The notes under the pieces were generated by a model. It was not told the DNA's origin. It was given only the letters and a program-made list of their open reading frames with translations, and did not search any database. The translations under genes and the position numbers were made by a program. This document shows, piece after piece, positions 30,171-41,149 of a stretch of DNA of 64,000 nucleotides (position 1 is its first letter; each line of letters opens with the position of its first letter). This DNA is from Andalucia godoyi (lineage: Eukaryota; Discoba; Jakobea; Jakobida; Andaluciidae), in NCBI GenBank assembly GCA_009859145.1, contig VRVR01000010.1, positions 124,001 through 188,000 of the forward strand, written 5' to 3'.

Positions 30171-30672
30171 ATGGCGGCTCTCCAACTGATCAAGGATCTC
30201 ATTGCAAAGCACGCAAACACAGTGCTGATCTTTTCCAAGACATACTGGTATGTCGAAATGCTCCCATTTCACCGTTTCATTATTATTCTTCTTGTAATCC
30301 TCGACTCTTTTCAAAAGACAGAAGGGAAAAAACCAACCAGGATTCCGAAGACCTTTTACATGTTTCTTTTTGGCGTTTTTTTAATGTATTTTTCTTCTTT
30401 CTTTCTTTTTGCTTTTTGTTTGATGACATGGTAGTCCGTACTGCTCGGAAGTGAAGAAGCTGTTTGACAAGAAGAAAGTGGCCCATATCGATTACGAACT
30501 TGATGAAATGCCGAATGGAGACGAGCTGCAGCAAGCCCTTTCGACAATTACAAAGGTGTCGACCGTTCCCCAGGTCTTTGTATACGGCACATTTACTGGC
30601 GGATGTACGGACAACCAGGCGCTGGACAAGCAGGGAAAGCTCGACAAGATGCTCGCCAAACAGCAGGAGTAA
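30171..30672 (+). CDS. GRX: Dithiol glutaredoxin (CPYC type), two exons
   Basis: This is a glutathione-dependent disulphide oxidoreductase. The exons are 30171-30247 and 30435-30672, joining to 104 residues. The intron starts GTATGTCG and ends GGTAG; it falls inside the first active-site cysteine codon (TG|T). Only after splicing does the CPYC motif appear: FSKTYCPYCSEVKKLF (about residues 20-35). The rest fits the thioredoxin-fold family: STVPQVFVYGTFTGGCTDN contains the cis-proline (TVPQVF) and the glutathione-binding GG/CTDN motif. Size is that of classical cytosolic glutaredoxins. No targeting peptide is seen. Confidence 0.95.
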
Positions 30673-31141
30673 GCTCTGTGTATGCTGCTTTATGCGCACA
30701 CCTAGTTGCTCCAAGCGACCCTACACTGTTCTCTGGTAAGGCGCACGAGCTGAGACGGGCTTATCCGTATTTGCCGATCATTTGCCTGTTAGTAAAAAAA
30801 AATGTTTTCACAGCTGTTGTATGTCCAACGCAGATATGTACATACCGTAAATACAAAGTCCGAAAAGGCTGAGACCCCTTCTCTTGATGCAACCCAGTTG
30901 ATGCTCGGTAAATTTCGCGCTGATAACCTCAATTTCCGAATAAGCTGTGTTTGAGCCATTTGGGCAATTGGACTGCATCGTTTCTCTTCTGCTGATTCTT
31001 CTTTTGCTCTTTGATTTCTTTTTTCCTTTGCGATCGTTTTTGGTACGAGTCTCCTTTTTCCCCTCCCCTGTGTCCAAGGTTTTCCAAGTAAACTAAGCCC
31101 AAAGCTCAAAGACTGAAGCCCGAAGCTTAAAGACTGAAGAG
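30673..31141. other. Intergenic region with a 16-bp direct repeat before TIM44
   Basis: No gene is seen. Just before the TIM44 start codon the segment AGCT(C/T)AAAGACTGAAG occurs twice, at 31103-31118 and 31124-31139, 21 bases apart. It is probably in the 5' leader. Confidence 0.55.
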
Positions 31142-32350
31142 ATGTTTAGCAGGCCGTTGATTTCGTCGACAGTCCGACACATAGTGTGCGGCTCTGGACC
31201 AAAGCCAAATGGTGTTGGTGGGGCGGTGGCGGTGGCGGTGCTGCGTGGCGGACCGCAAGCAGTGCATGTTCGTCATTTTGTGTCGTTTTTGGACACTTTC
31301 AAGAAGCTGATGAAGGAGCGCATGGCAAAAAATGCCGAGTTCAAGGAGGTTATTTCGCAGGTCGAAGCGTCGCCTACTATGCAAAAAACAGTCCAGGCGT
31401 CAGAGGCAGTCACGGAATCGCTGAAACGAGGCAAGGAAGCGACTTCAGAGGCCGTGGAAAAGGCCTGGGAAGCATCGAAACCAGTCAGGGAAGTAGTAAA
31501 CTCGGCTGCGACGCGTGTGGCATCGGATCCTCTTGTGCAGGCATCGGTGGAAGCTATCAGGGTGCGGGTCGAGCGGTTATCAAAGACTGTCGATGACATG
31601 GAGAATAGCGACATTAAGGAGTATCGAAAGAAAATGTACGACAGACTAAAGTATTCGTCGGTTCCGGAAGGACAGGCGGCGGAGGGGGGCAGCAGCAAGG
31701 ATGGAAGTATGAAGAAACAGAATACTGTGGATAAGGATAATGCGCCGTACGGAGGTGCTGTGGAAAATGTCGATATCAACACAACGGCTGGCGAGCTGCT
31801 GATTGTGGAGCAGGAACCGGATGCAGCGCAAGAAAAGGGATGGAAAAGAGTGAAGTCGTGGTTTTCGCTCAAGGAAACAGAAGATGCGCAGGTCATGGGT
31901 GAGCTGTATGCAAAGGAACCAGACTTTAACCTCGAATTTTTCCTAAAGTTCTTGGAAAAGGATCTCATTCCGCAGGTGCTGGAGGCGAGTATCTCGGGTG
32001 ATTTGGACTTTTTGCGGGGTATCTGTGCAGAGCCGGCATTCAAGTCCGTTGCGACATTGGTGGAGTACAGAAGGACGCAGAGTGTGGTGGTGGATCCGAG
32101 GATTTTGGATGTCAGACAGGTACGATTGGCAAGTGCAAAGTTTGTCGAAGATGAACCAGTCTTGCTCGTTGCGTTCCAGGCGCAGCAGGTCAATTGCGTG
32201 CGCGATTTGACAGGTAAGGTCTTGTATGGAGCGGAAAACGACATCCGAAACAACCATTACATTTGGGTGCTTCGTCACGATCCTGCACAAAAGGAACCAC
32301 GATGGGAAGTTGTCGAAATGGCTGTCCAGGCATCCCTTCCGACCATGTAA
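31142..32350 (+). CDS. TIM44: Mitochondrial import inner membrane translocase subunit TIM44
   Basis: TIM44 anchors mtHSP70 to the TIM23 channel on the matrix side. The 402-residue product has a basic, Ser/Arg-containing mitochondrial presequence (about residues 1-45), then the helical segment SFLDTFKKLMKERMAKNAEFK and amphipathic repeats (SEAVTESLKRGKEATSEAVEKAWEA style). The C-terminal Tim44 domain (about 240-400) contains PDFNLEFFLKFLEKDLIPQVLEA, a central DLDFLRGICAEPAF and a closing HYIWVLRHDP...WEVVEMAVQ. A Gly/Ser-rich linker near residue 180 is an insertion. Length is close to animal and yeast proteins (about 430-450). Confidence 0.9.
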   Translation: MFSRPLISSTVRHIVCGSGPKPNGVGGAVAVAVLRGGPQAVHVRHFVSFLDTFKKLMKERMAKNAEFKEVISQVEASPTMQKTVQASEAVTESLKRGKEATSEAVEKAWEASKPVREVVNSAATRVASDPLVQASVEAIRVRVERLSKTVDDMENSDIKEYRKKMYDRLKYSSVPEGQAAEGGSSKDGSMKKQNTVDKDNAPYGGAVENVDINTTAGELLIVEQEPDAAQEKGWKRVKSWFSLKETEDAQVMGELYAKEPDFNLEFFLKFLEKDLIPQVLEASISGDLDFLRGICAEPAFKSVATLVEYRRTQSVVVDPRILDVRQVRLASAKFVEDEPVLLVAFQAQQVNCVRDLTGKVLYGAENDIRNNHYIWVLRHDPAQKEPRWEVVEMAVQASLPTM

Positions 32351-32506
32351 AGATTGTGCATCGTCATCACCAGCATGCGAGGTCCTCATGATAACCGCCA
32401 CTGCACTTGCTTTTTTTTATATACACTCAAAAAGTATACATTCTTGCACTATTGCCTTGGTGCAATCGAAACTCAATCGACACCATCGAAATCAGACTGC
32501 ACAGCT

Positions 32507-33871
32507 TCATGTTCGGGGAGGATCGACAGGAAGATTCGGCTGATTGTACGACGCTGCAGATGCGCTGTTGCTGCTGCTGCTTGGATAGGGATTGTCATAC
32601 AGCAAGGGGCGTCGCGCACGTGGAACCTCTCGAGGACGCGAAACAACGCTGGATCGCTTGAAACTCGAACCCTGTTGCAGAATATGCAGGTCATCCGTCG
32701 AGTGATCCGAAGTGGAAGGACTGTTATCGAGCATTGCGCTCATGCGAAATGCTTCATCGGGATGAATATGGCGCACTGGAACCTGTGCTGCGGGTGGCGC
32801 CAAACTCGGTTTTCTATAGTACACTTCGTCGTGGTCCCCGTGAGAATCGGGATGGAGACTGCCGTCGATGTCGATTTTGTACACTGAGTCAACTGATTTG
32901 CGATATGGACCGTCCGACGGCTGAAGGACACGAATTGGAAGATTAGGAGAACTGCCCGCATTTAAGAGATGATGCGCAATGGAGCCTGGATGCATAGACG
33001 ACGGTCGATAGTAGTGCTGCTGCTGCTGTTGTTGTTGTTGTTGTTGGTGGTGGTGGTAGAGGTGGTGATGCTGACGTTGATGGTAATGGCGATCGGAAAG
33101 TTGAGACGGATCTGCATACATTTCAAACTCGCGGAACTTTCCGTCAGATGATCGCCCGCCGACTGCACCGGCGTCAGAAAGCAGCAATGAGGCGGACGCT
33201 CGGCTGGCTGTACCCATCGCTCCAAGACGAACAGGCGGTGACAAACGAGCCTCGTGTTGAATCGACAGAAAATGTTCTTCATGCAATGGCAGGCGGTCAT
33301 CAAACGGAGTCTGGAAGTCGGACTGGGTGCTCACTCGCCGTGCAGCCTGGATAAGAACGCTGTTACGCAGCCCACTGCTGTCCGAGAGTGAAAAGTGGCG
33401 TTCTGCAACGAGCCCGTCCGAGGAAACGCCGTGACCGTCATCTGCGATCCACGCCTTTCGCTGGGCAAATGCAGCACGCCTTTCCAAGAACTCCTTGGAC
33501 GGCTGCATTTGTTCATGATCAGCCGACATTCGTCTAGAAGGTGTCTGCGATTGTGGAGAGCTATTCCAATACACATCTGAAACAGATGCAGAACCGCCAC
33601 TGCCCACGGAGATTCTTCCCGACGTCGTCTGTCGCCAATCCGGAGAACCAAATTCAGATCCCGACAGTGTTTCCACCGGTGTGTGCGTTGCAGCGCTCTT
33701 TCTCGTTCTAACTCGCTGAGGACTCGAATTCTGATTTTCTTCATCGTCGCTGTCATTCTGCCGCTCAGCTGCCTTTCTGTTGCTGCGAACAACCAAGAAC
33801 CCAATGAGACCAAGAATCACAAACGCAGCAGCCAGCCCAATGATGTATCCTTCTGTTTCTCCAAGAGCCAT
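32507..33871 (-). CDS. Single-pass membrane protein with low-complexity tail, unknown
   Basis: I do not recognise this 454-residue protein. Residues 8-28 form one transmembrane helix (YIIGLAAAFVILGLIGFLVV) right at the N-terminus, followed at once by the basic stop-transfer RSNRKAAERQ. There is no cleaved signal peptide. The remaining 420 residues are presumably cytosolic, Ser/Pro/Asp-rich and probably disordered. They include a His/Gln run (YHHHQQQQQQQQQQHYY, about residues 275-292) and several RRxS-type phosphorylatable motifs. The C-terminus has RPREVPRARRPLLYDNPY. Such an architecture fits a type III membrane scaffold or signalling adaptor. No domain can be named. Confidence 0.75.
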   Translation of the reverse strand: MALGETEGYIIGLAAAFVILGLIGFLVVRSNRKAAERQNDSDDEENQNSSPQRVRTRKSAATHTPVETLSGSEFGSPDWRQTTSGRISVGSGGSASVSDVYWNSSPQSQTPSRRMSADHEQMQPSKEFLERRAAFAQRKAWIADDGHGVSSDGLVAERHFSLSDSSGLRNSVLIQAARRVSTQSDFQTPFDDRLPLHEEHFLSIQHEARLSPPVRLGAMGTASRASASLLLSDAGAVGGRSSDGKFREFEMYADPSQLSDRHYHQRQHHHLYHHHQQQQQQQQQQHYYRPSSMHPGSIAHHLLNAGSSPNLPIRVLQPSDGPYRKSVDSVYKIDIDGSLHPDSHGDHDEVYYRKPSLAPPAAQVPVRHIHPDEAFRMSAMLDNSPSTSDHSTDDLHILQQGSSFKRSSVVSRPREVPRARRPLLYDNPYPSSSSNSASAASYNQPNLPVDPPRT

Positions 33872-34322
33872 CCCTGCGCAGTATACATGCCCTTTATATG
33901 ATATCGTCCCTCAGCAAAAGGTTTTCAAATGACAGAACAGGTGATCCGAAGCAAGGGATCAATGAGGTCAACCTCGGAAGCAGCAATTGTTCGTGGTTCA
34001 GCAGTCAGTACAAGAGAAACAAAAGAAGAAAACATGACAGAAAACATGAAACGTGAAGAAGAAAAAAAAAACGGAAGTTCCGCACCCTAAACGCGTCTGT
34101 CAACGATTTTCAAAAAACAACGAAGCTGAGCAAAGGGCATCTTTTGGAAAGTGCAAAGTGACAGACACGATTCTGTGGCTGCTCGTGCGCTGCACTTCAC
34201 TGAGCCATTGTTGTTTGAAGGCAAAAAATATATGTGTATGTTGCCTGCCAAAGCTGCTGATACGAATTGGATGAGCAAATAAGGAACAGGAAGCCTTTTT
34301 TGCTGGCACTCCTCTGTTCTTG
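33872..34322. other. Intergenic region, no feature seen
   Basis: This gap lies between the start of the single-pass membrane gene and the 3' end of the minus-strand ABCA gene. It has A-rich stretches near 34020-34075. I see no gene. Confidence 0.5.
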
Positions 34323-37300
34323 TTACAGCAGCATGTCGGAGAACAAGCACTGCAAATGAGCAAAGATGTCGCGCGTTGTTACTATCCAGTCAACGATATG
34401 GAGCCGAACGGCGTTTCTCCCGACTTCTTCAAACAAGAAAGACTGCTTGATGACTCGTGCATCAACAACGTATGCTTTGGAGTTTCCATTCATCCAGACC
34501 GATGTGGCATTCGGGACTGTTGTCTGCATGAACCCATCTACGTCGTCTTCGTAAACAGGATCCTCGAGCGTCATGAATATCCAGAGCTGATTCTTCAAGA
34601 TGTCATTCAGCTCGGACCAGGATCCGAGTGCTCGCACAGTTCCGCGATGGAGAACCACAAGCTTGTCAGCGAGAGTGCAGGCTGCCAACGACATCTGAGA
34701 AGTAACCAGGATGACCGATCGCCCACAACTGGCAAACCACCGAATGGATTCTATGCAGATGTCCCGGCTTTCGTTGTCCAAATCTGCAAATGGCTCATCC
34801 AGAACAACAGTCTCTGGGAAACCCACAAACGCCACCGCCAGTCGCAGTCGCTGTACCATTGCTGGCGAAAAAGCAGAGACCGGCGCGTTTGCGGTGAACT
34901 GTAAGCGGAAACGGTAAAGGACTTCCTTGATGTCCTTGAGGACGTACGCAGAAGGAGTGCTGCGACACGAGGAGAAGAAGTGCAGAATTGTTTTGGCAGA
35001 TATCGTGGGAGGGAAGCAACTATCAGAAACCGAGAAGGAGACGCCCGTTCGGAAGGACCTGGATTTGCTTTCCAGCCGCTCAGATCGGAAAAACACCGCC
35101 CCCTCTTCTTGCAAGCTCTCTCCTGCAAAGAGTCCTATAAGCTCCTGTCTTTCTTCCTGTGTCTTTGTCAGGATCACGGTTATCTGGTCTCTTTGAGGAC
35201 AGATGCTTACCCTGTTTGCGAAGCTCGCAATGTCTTTGCCGTGCACTTGACGACGCTTACTGATACGAAAGATGCGGAACGGAATGTCGGCCTCGGCATT
35301 CTTCTCGAGACCCAGCTGATAGCTCCTGGTATCTTCGGCAGAGACTCCTTTTCGGAAATCCTCTTCTGCTGGAAAGATCACCTCACCATTTTCAGGATCC
35401 GTGGCGCTGGTTTTGCTGACTTTGTTTTTCTTGTTTTGGCGAACACGAGAGAAAAACCCAACGGGGATGCCAAATACTGTGTTTCTACGCACACCAAGCT
35501 CCGAGAATCCTCCTTCGTAAATCACGACCCCGCATAGCAGAGCTGCGGCTTGCACAGCCAAGGCAAGCAAAAGGCGGTCCAGCCGGGCTTCGGGGTCAAA
35601 CGAATTCGACACCGTGATTCCTTCCTCTGGGCTCCCTGAGGCATTCGACAGATGAGAGATCATGCGATAAAGTGTGAAGGATGGAACAGCAAGATTGATG
35701 ATTTCAATGCTGTTGAGCAAGTACTCTTCGTCCATCAGTGGGCCGCTGTTCAGATATCTCGCACTCACAATCCAGGGAACGAGAGAAAAGAACAGCGTGA
35801 TCTGGTCGGACACCACGTTTTCGCAAGCCAAGTGGGCGATGTAGGATAGAAGAATGCACATTCCTGACCAGGCAGCAAAGACTACAAAAATGACGGCGCC
35901 GCTGTTGATAACAAAGACGGGTAGGCCCAGGCCGAGGCCGAAACCGTACGTGATACTCGAAAACAGCGCTGACGACAGCAACCCAAAAAGAAAGAAGTTG
36001 AGGGCGTATGACTTCCTTTCAATCCCGTTTCGAAACATCAGTTTGCGGAAGCCACTTCTACGCAAGTGGGAAAGACTAAACAGCATCCGAGCAATGGGCA
36101 TGTGCAGGATGAAAACGATGACTGGAACTTGGATGATGGGCAGCACGTCAATGTGTTCAGAACTTTTCGAACTTGGAAATGGCTTTGCAACCGAAAACAG
36201 TGCTCCGGACGGAGTGCCGTCTGTGGCATCGATGCTTTTCCAAAACATTGTATGAAGCAAGCCGACCAGTGCCGGCACCTCGATTCCCGGATAAAGGCGG
36301 CGATCCGTGATCACGGGAGTCCCCCCGATTGTACCGTTATAGTACAGTACGTAAGAAATCTTTCCGGTGTCTGGATCCACTTCATTCAACAAGAAAGACC
36401 CCGGGTGGCCAACGTCGTTTTTCATATTTTCCTGCAGAAATGCCAGAAGAGCTTCCTCCGACTCGTGCCGAGAACTCGAAAGACGAGAAGGAAACTGTCC
36501 AAGTGTTCAACAAAAAAAGGGGGGGACGGGGGGAGTGTGGCGAGGTGCCGGTCGTCAGTTGCAGTTCACACCAACAGTACACGCGAAAGTCACGAAGAAG
36601 AAGAACAAGTACGTGCGATGCGATTATTTTGACTGTGAAGGAAAGAGACATACTGGTGACAAAACCTCGTCAAAACCGAGAAACAGCTGCTCCATCGTGC
36701 TATTCTCCGGTCCAGAGGATAAGTCCACGTAGGGGAGGTGAATTCGGAACTCAGCAGTAGCCCCATATCTGAACAGTTCATCGTAATCAGCATCATTGTT
36801 GTTGTAAATATAGAATTGTTTGTCGAGAAAGTGAGATTGAGAAACCTTCACATGGAAATCAATCAAAAGTCAAGACAAACGAGAAGCAAGAGAAATCATA
36901 CACGATGTTAAATCGGTCAGTGGGTGGTTTGCTTTGCGGCACCAAAGTATACTGCGTCCTGGACATTTCAAAGTCGTTTAGAATCAAGAGAGACGACAAC
37001 TGCGCCACAAGGAATAACAAACAAAAAAAAAGTAACACAATAACATGATTAGTGACAGACAGCGAGATCGGTGTTAAGAACTGCGGGTCGATTTTCCGAA
37101 GGTAACATACGATGATCAGTGGACATATCCAGAACACAAACTCGGAGGTCATGTATCGCAACTGAACCCGGGTCCAAACGGGAAGCAAGGCAAACGTATT
37201 CCTAATCAGAGAGTATGACTTTTTGTCAAAAATGGGCTTCAGACTCGCCTTTTCCTCCTGCGGACGCTCTGACTCGTTCACATCCTCGCCGCCAAAGTCG

Positions 37301-37437
37301 TTTGCATCGATCACTTCAGGCTCATTATCGTCATCATCGACGCCATCATCATTATCGCTGACGTCTCTGTCGGTTTTGACGTCTCTGGGCTTGGGGTTGG
37401 GCGCCGGTTGCTGATACTTTGAATTCCTCAGCTTCAT
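34323..37437 (-). CDS. ABCA-type half-transporter with degenerate NBD, three exons
   Basis: Minus-strand exons 37437-36904, 36845-36654 and 36431-34323 join in phase 0 to 944 residues. The layout is that of an ABCA half-molecule: acidic cytosolic N-terminus, a first TM helix (FVFWICPLIIVCYL), a lumenal loop, five further TMs (about residues 335-540) and one C-terminal nucleotide-binding domain (about 625-830). The NBD is decayed: the Walker A position reads VILTKTQEERQEL with no GxxGxGKS. The signature is FSPAMVQRLRLA, and the H-loop histidine is absent (VILVTSQMSLA). Walker B (TVVLDEPFADLD) and the D-loop are kept. ATP hydrolysis by this subunit alone is unlikely. The first donor would be GTGTATG, less usual, so exon 1's end is the least certain junction. 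It is divergent from a second half-transporter at 37834. Confidence 0.8.
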
Positions 37438-37833
37438 CTCTGCCCTTGCAAATTCTTCCTTGTACTTCTTCTTTTTTTATTTCTCTTTTGCTTGCTCGTA
37501 TCTGAAAAGACAAAAATCATGGTCGAGATTCTTTCTTGCTGAAGTACCGGTGTCAAACGTTTGCTATCGCACAGTGGCATTTTCATTATTATTATTATTT
37601 TATTTTTTTTGAAAACTCAAGAATGTTTGCAAACTGTTGTAATAAAAACAAAAAAAGGGTGTTCCCAACGAATCGGGAATCTCTACGCCTGTTACGTTCC
37701 ATCAATCTCTCCATTTGCGTGCTCTCCAATATGAATGAGGTTTCATATGAATTTACGAATTCCGTATTGTTATTTTTTCTTCTTCTTTCTTTGCCTGCTT
37801 TTTCTGTTTGTTTTGTATAGGAAAGAGTGGACA

Positions 37834-40800
37834 ATGGGCAGTGCAGATATACGCAGAAAAGCCAAGGCTGCGGCAAGCCGATTTGGCAGATGGGTTAAAG
37901 AACGTGCGCTCCAAACGATCTATTTGCTGCAAAAGGAAGCGTTGCAAATTGTATGCTTTCGTATTTCGAAGCTGGTTTCTCTGTGCTTTTTTGGCTTTTG
38001 TTTTTGTTATTCAAGCGATTTGTATTCTTATGATCTGTTTGTGTACTCATCGGGCGGGGGTGCAGAGATTCGTCAAAGTTAGCATCCTACTGTCACTGAC
38101 GACACTGACAGCATGCACGGTCTTGATTAAGCTGTCTGAGCCGTGGTTTTCGACGGTCCCTTTCATTGAGCAAATGGAAAATCCAAGTATGTTTTTCGTT
38201 CACGGCGACCAATCCACCTCACCCCACCCCACCCCACTCACTCACTCACTCACTCACTCACTCACTCACTCACTCACTCACTCACTCACTCACGCATTGA
38301 TTTTTATTATTGCCACCATGAATCCTTTCCGAGCAGTTGTTGTACCACCAAAGACAAGAATCGGACAACTGGATCTTTGCCAATCGCTGTCTTCGGTGCC
38401 AAAATGCAAAAAAATACTCTACAGTCCTGCAGAAGCCCCGTTTTCGGATATCGTTCTTGGGGCGATGAACAAGGCCAAAGTCGATCTCAGTTCAGTTGTG
38501 GGCTTTGCGAAAGAGGATGATCTTGATGAATACATCGAAAACAACAAAGAAGACGTGTTTGGAGCATACGTCTTCAACTCTTCTCGGGTTGCACTCGTTA
38601 CGGAAAAACCGCCAAAGTTCAGATACTTTTATGCCGTCCAGTACGATTTCCAAAAAACTTGCTTTCGACGACTGAAGTGCACCAACCCAACCATGGAGGT
38701 TGCGGCGCCCATGATTGTAGCCATGGATCAGTATCTCTGTATGTGTTTTCTCATGTTCAGAAAAATACGCTCCTTTGTGTTTTCCTCTGCCTGCTGCTGA
38801 CCGTTCTCTTCTTGCCCACTGAATTTTTGACAATCATTCATCTTGTTCACGATTCAACGCCCCGCCGTTTCTCCAAACAGTGTCGTTTGAGAAAGCAGAA
38901 GCTTCCATTGAAGCGCAGCTTGCGCCATTTCCCAGAAGAAAACAGCAGATCAAAGAAGCGCACAGAACATTTGCCCCTCTCATTTACTTGTTCGGGTTTT
39001 CATTCATGGGAATGCTTGCCACTTACAGAATGGACCAGGACCGTGAATGTTTTGTGAAGGAAATGGTAGTAATGCAAGCAGTCCGCGACTCCTCGGTGTG
39101 GATTGCAAAAGTCATCTTTGAATGGGCTCTGGCTATCGTTGGCCTGTTCACTGCTCTCGCCGTGGGATCCGCGATGGGCCTGCCGTTTGTGGTTCTGAAT
39201 GGTTTTGACATGATTCTGAGGGCTTTCACAGCGTTTGCCTTGTGGCACGTTTTGTTTGCCTGCATATGTGGTGCGAAAAAGCATTCCGGAACGAGGGCGT
39301 CGATCACATCGCACGCATTCTTGCACTGCTTCATCAACTTTCTGGGACTGGCTTTTGGTCAGTATGGCTATGCAGCAGCGGTTCCAGAAGCTCTCCGAAA
39401 CTTGTTTGGTCTCCTTCCACCTGTCTTGTTCGTCAAGATGTTCTCCGATTTCGCCGATGCTGATTTGTGGGGATTCGCTGTGACTTCCGCAAACCAAGAC
39501 TCGCACACGGAAGTATGGCCCCTTGCTGCGATCATGAACTGGGCCGTATTTGATATCTTCCTTTATTCGGTCGTTCTCTGGTATGTGGATGCTACCAATC
39601 CGAGTATGTCTTTCTTATTTCCGAAATCCCCGTTTTGTTCTCCCATCTCCCTCCTATTCTCCTCTCCACTCTCGTGTTCCCGCATCACCACATTGAAACT
39701 GACAAAATACCTGCTCCTGGCTAGCCGTGTACGGTCCTCGTCGAAAATGGTACTTCCTTTTCACGGAGTCGTACTGGATGTCCAAGAATACGGACAAGGC
39801 ATCCGTGGATCCACTCACGAATGCGGATGGTGTGAATCTCGGTCTCCTGGAAGCGCTGGAAGACGACGACGTCCGACTTGAAAAGGAATCAATTCGCAAA
39901 GATGTTTCGAGCCCCGTGAAGGGAGCGAACCTGCAAGGCATAACAATTGCCAACTTGTTCGTCGTGCATCCGACAGGCTTTGGAGTCGAACGAAAACGTA
40001 TCATTGGTGTTGACCACATTAACGCAGCATGTGAAAAGGGCAAGTGCACTGTGATCTGGGGCGATGCGAAATCAGGGAAGAGCTCCATTTTTGGAGCGGT
40101 AGCTGGTCTAACGCCGATCGAAGATGGAACAGTTTTGTTCAATGGCCTGTCCGTCTTCATGCACAGCGACGGTTTGAAAAGCAGCATTGGATACTGTCCT
40201 TCCGTATGCAATCCACACATTTTCTTCTGAAAAGGAGTTCTTTCCCTTTCATTTTCCCCTTCTGGTTTTTTATCATTTTAATTTGCAAACAGCAAAGCTG
40301 ATAGTTTCCCGTACGGATTTTGGAGTTTTTTCTTAATTATTTCATTATTGTTATTATTATTATTATTTTGTGCATTCTACCTAGTTCAACTGTTTCTATC
40401 CCAATCTGCCGATCGAAGAGTGCCTCAGGATCATCGGCGGATTTCGGAAGCTCGATCGCATCGCCATCAAGGAGCAAACAGAGCATCTCCTAAAGCTCTT
40501 CTTTTTGTGGGAGGACAGATTCCGCTCCCCGGCAGAAGTAAATTACTACACGCGACGAAAGCTGGTTCTGGCGCAAACATTCATTGGCCAGCCTGCAATT
40601 TTGGTTTTGGACGACCCACTGAATGGTCTCTCCATGCGACAACGCCGTGAGATGTGGCCTGTCTTGAAGCAGTTGATCGTGGATCGCACAGTTTTGATGT
40701 TGACGTCGTTTCCAGAAGATGCCACCTATCTTGCGAACAAATTCCTTATTCTGAAGGAGAACAAGATCTTTTTCACGGGTAGTCTGGCTCGATTGAAATT

Positions 40801-41080
40801 GCGCTACGCTGGAAGCTACATTATTCGTATCGATTTGCACCCAGACTGCGCATGCCAGGGAGAAATTGTCGAGCAAATTTTGGATGTTCTGCCGGAAACG
40901 GAGCTCTTGAGGGTATCCGCTCTTATGATCAAACTGCGGCTGTCCAAGAATTTCCTTCAGCATGCTCCGACAATGTTTGCAAATCTCGAAACCAACGCAG
41001 GTAGACTTCGAATCAAGAGGATGGTGTGTAACAATCAAACAATCCAAGAGATCTGCATGCCATCCGAGAACATTGATTAG
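37834..41080 (+). CDS. ABCA-type half-transporter, six exons, partly degenerate NBD
   Basis: Exons 37834-37950, 38066-38186, 38337-38738, 38881-39603, 39725-40203 and 40385-41080 join in frame to 845 residues; all donors are GTATGx. The acceptor of exon 3 is a tandem GAGCAG, so it may begin three bases earlier. An N-terminal TM helix (RFVKVSILLSLTTLTACTVLI) precedes a lumenal loop, a TM block (about residues 265-455) and TVYGPRRKWYFLFTESYW, a typical ABCA link to the NBD. Walker A is intact (WGDAKSGKSS, about residue 566). The Q-loop reads IGYCPS. The signature is replaced by VNYYTRRKLVLA. Walker B is VLVLDDPLNG with Asp for the catalytic Glu, and the H-loop His is Phe (LTSFPEDA). It probably pairs with the divergent neighbour. 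Confidence 0.85.
38234..38293. repeat. (CACT)n microsatellite within intron 2 of the plus-strand ABCA gene
   Basis: About fifteen CACT tetramers follow a short CCCCA run. They lie between the donor at 38187 and the acceptor at 38336. Confidence 0.9.
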
Positions 41081-41149
41081 GATGATTCTGCGAACACGTG
41101 GCAGAGGAAGAGGTGCGGTAATGACGCCATGCACCAGAGGAAGTCCAAA

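Noticed and set aside
37808-38333. Continuous frame spanning the first exons and (CACT)n intron of the plus-strand ABCA gene
   Set aside because: It translates a microsatellite into repeated THSL; the spliced model restores the ABCA N-terminus.
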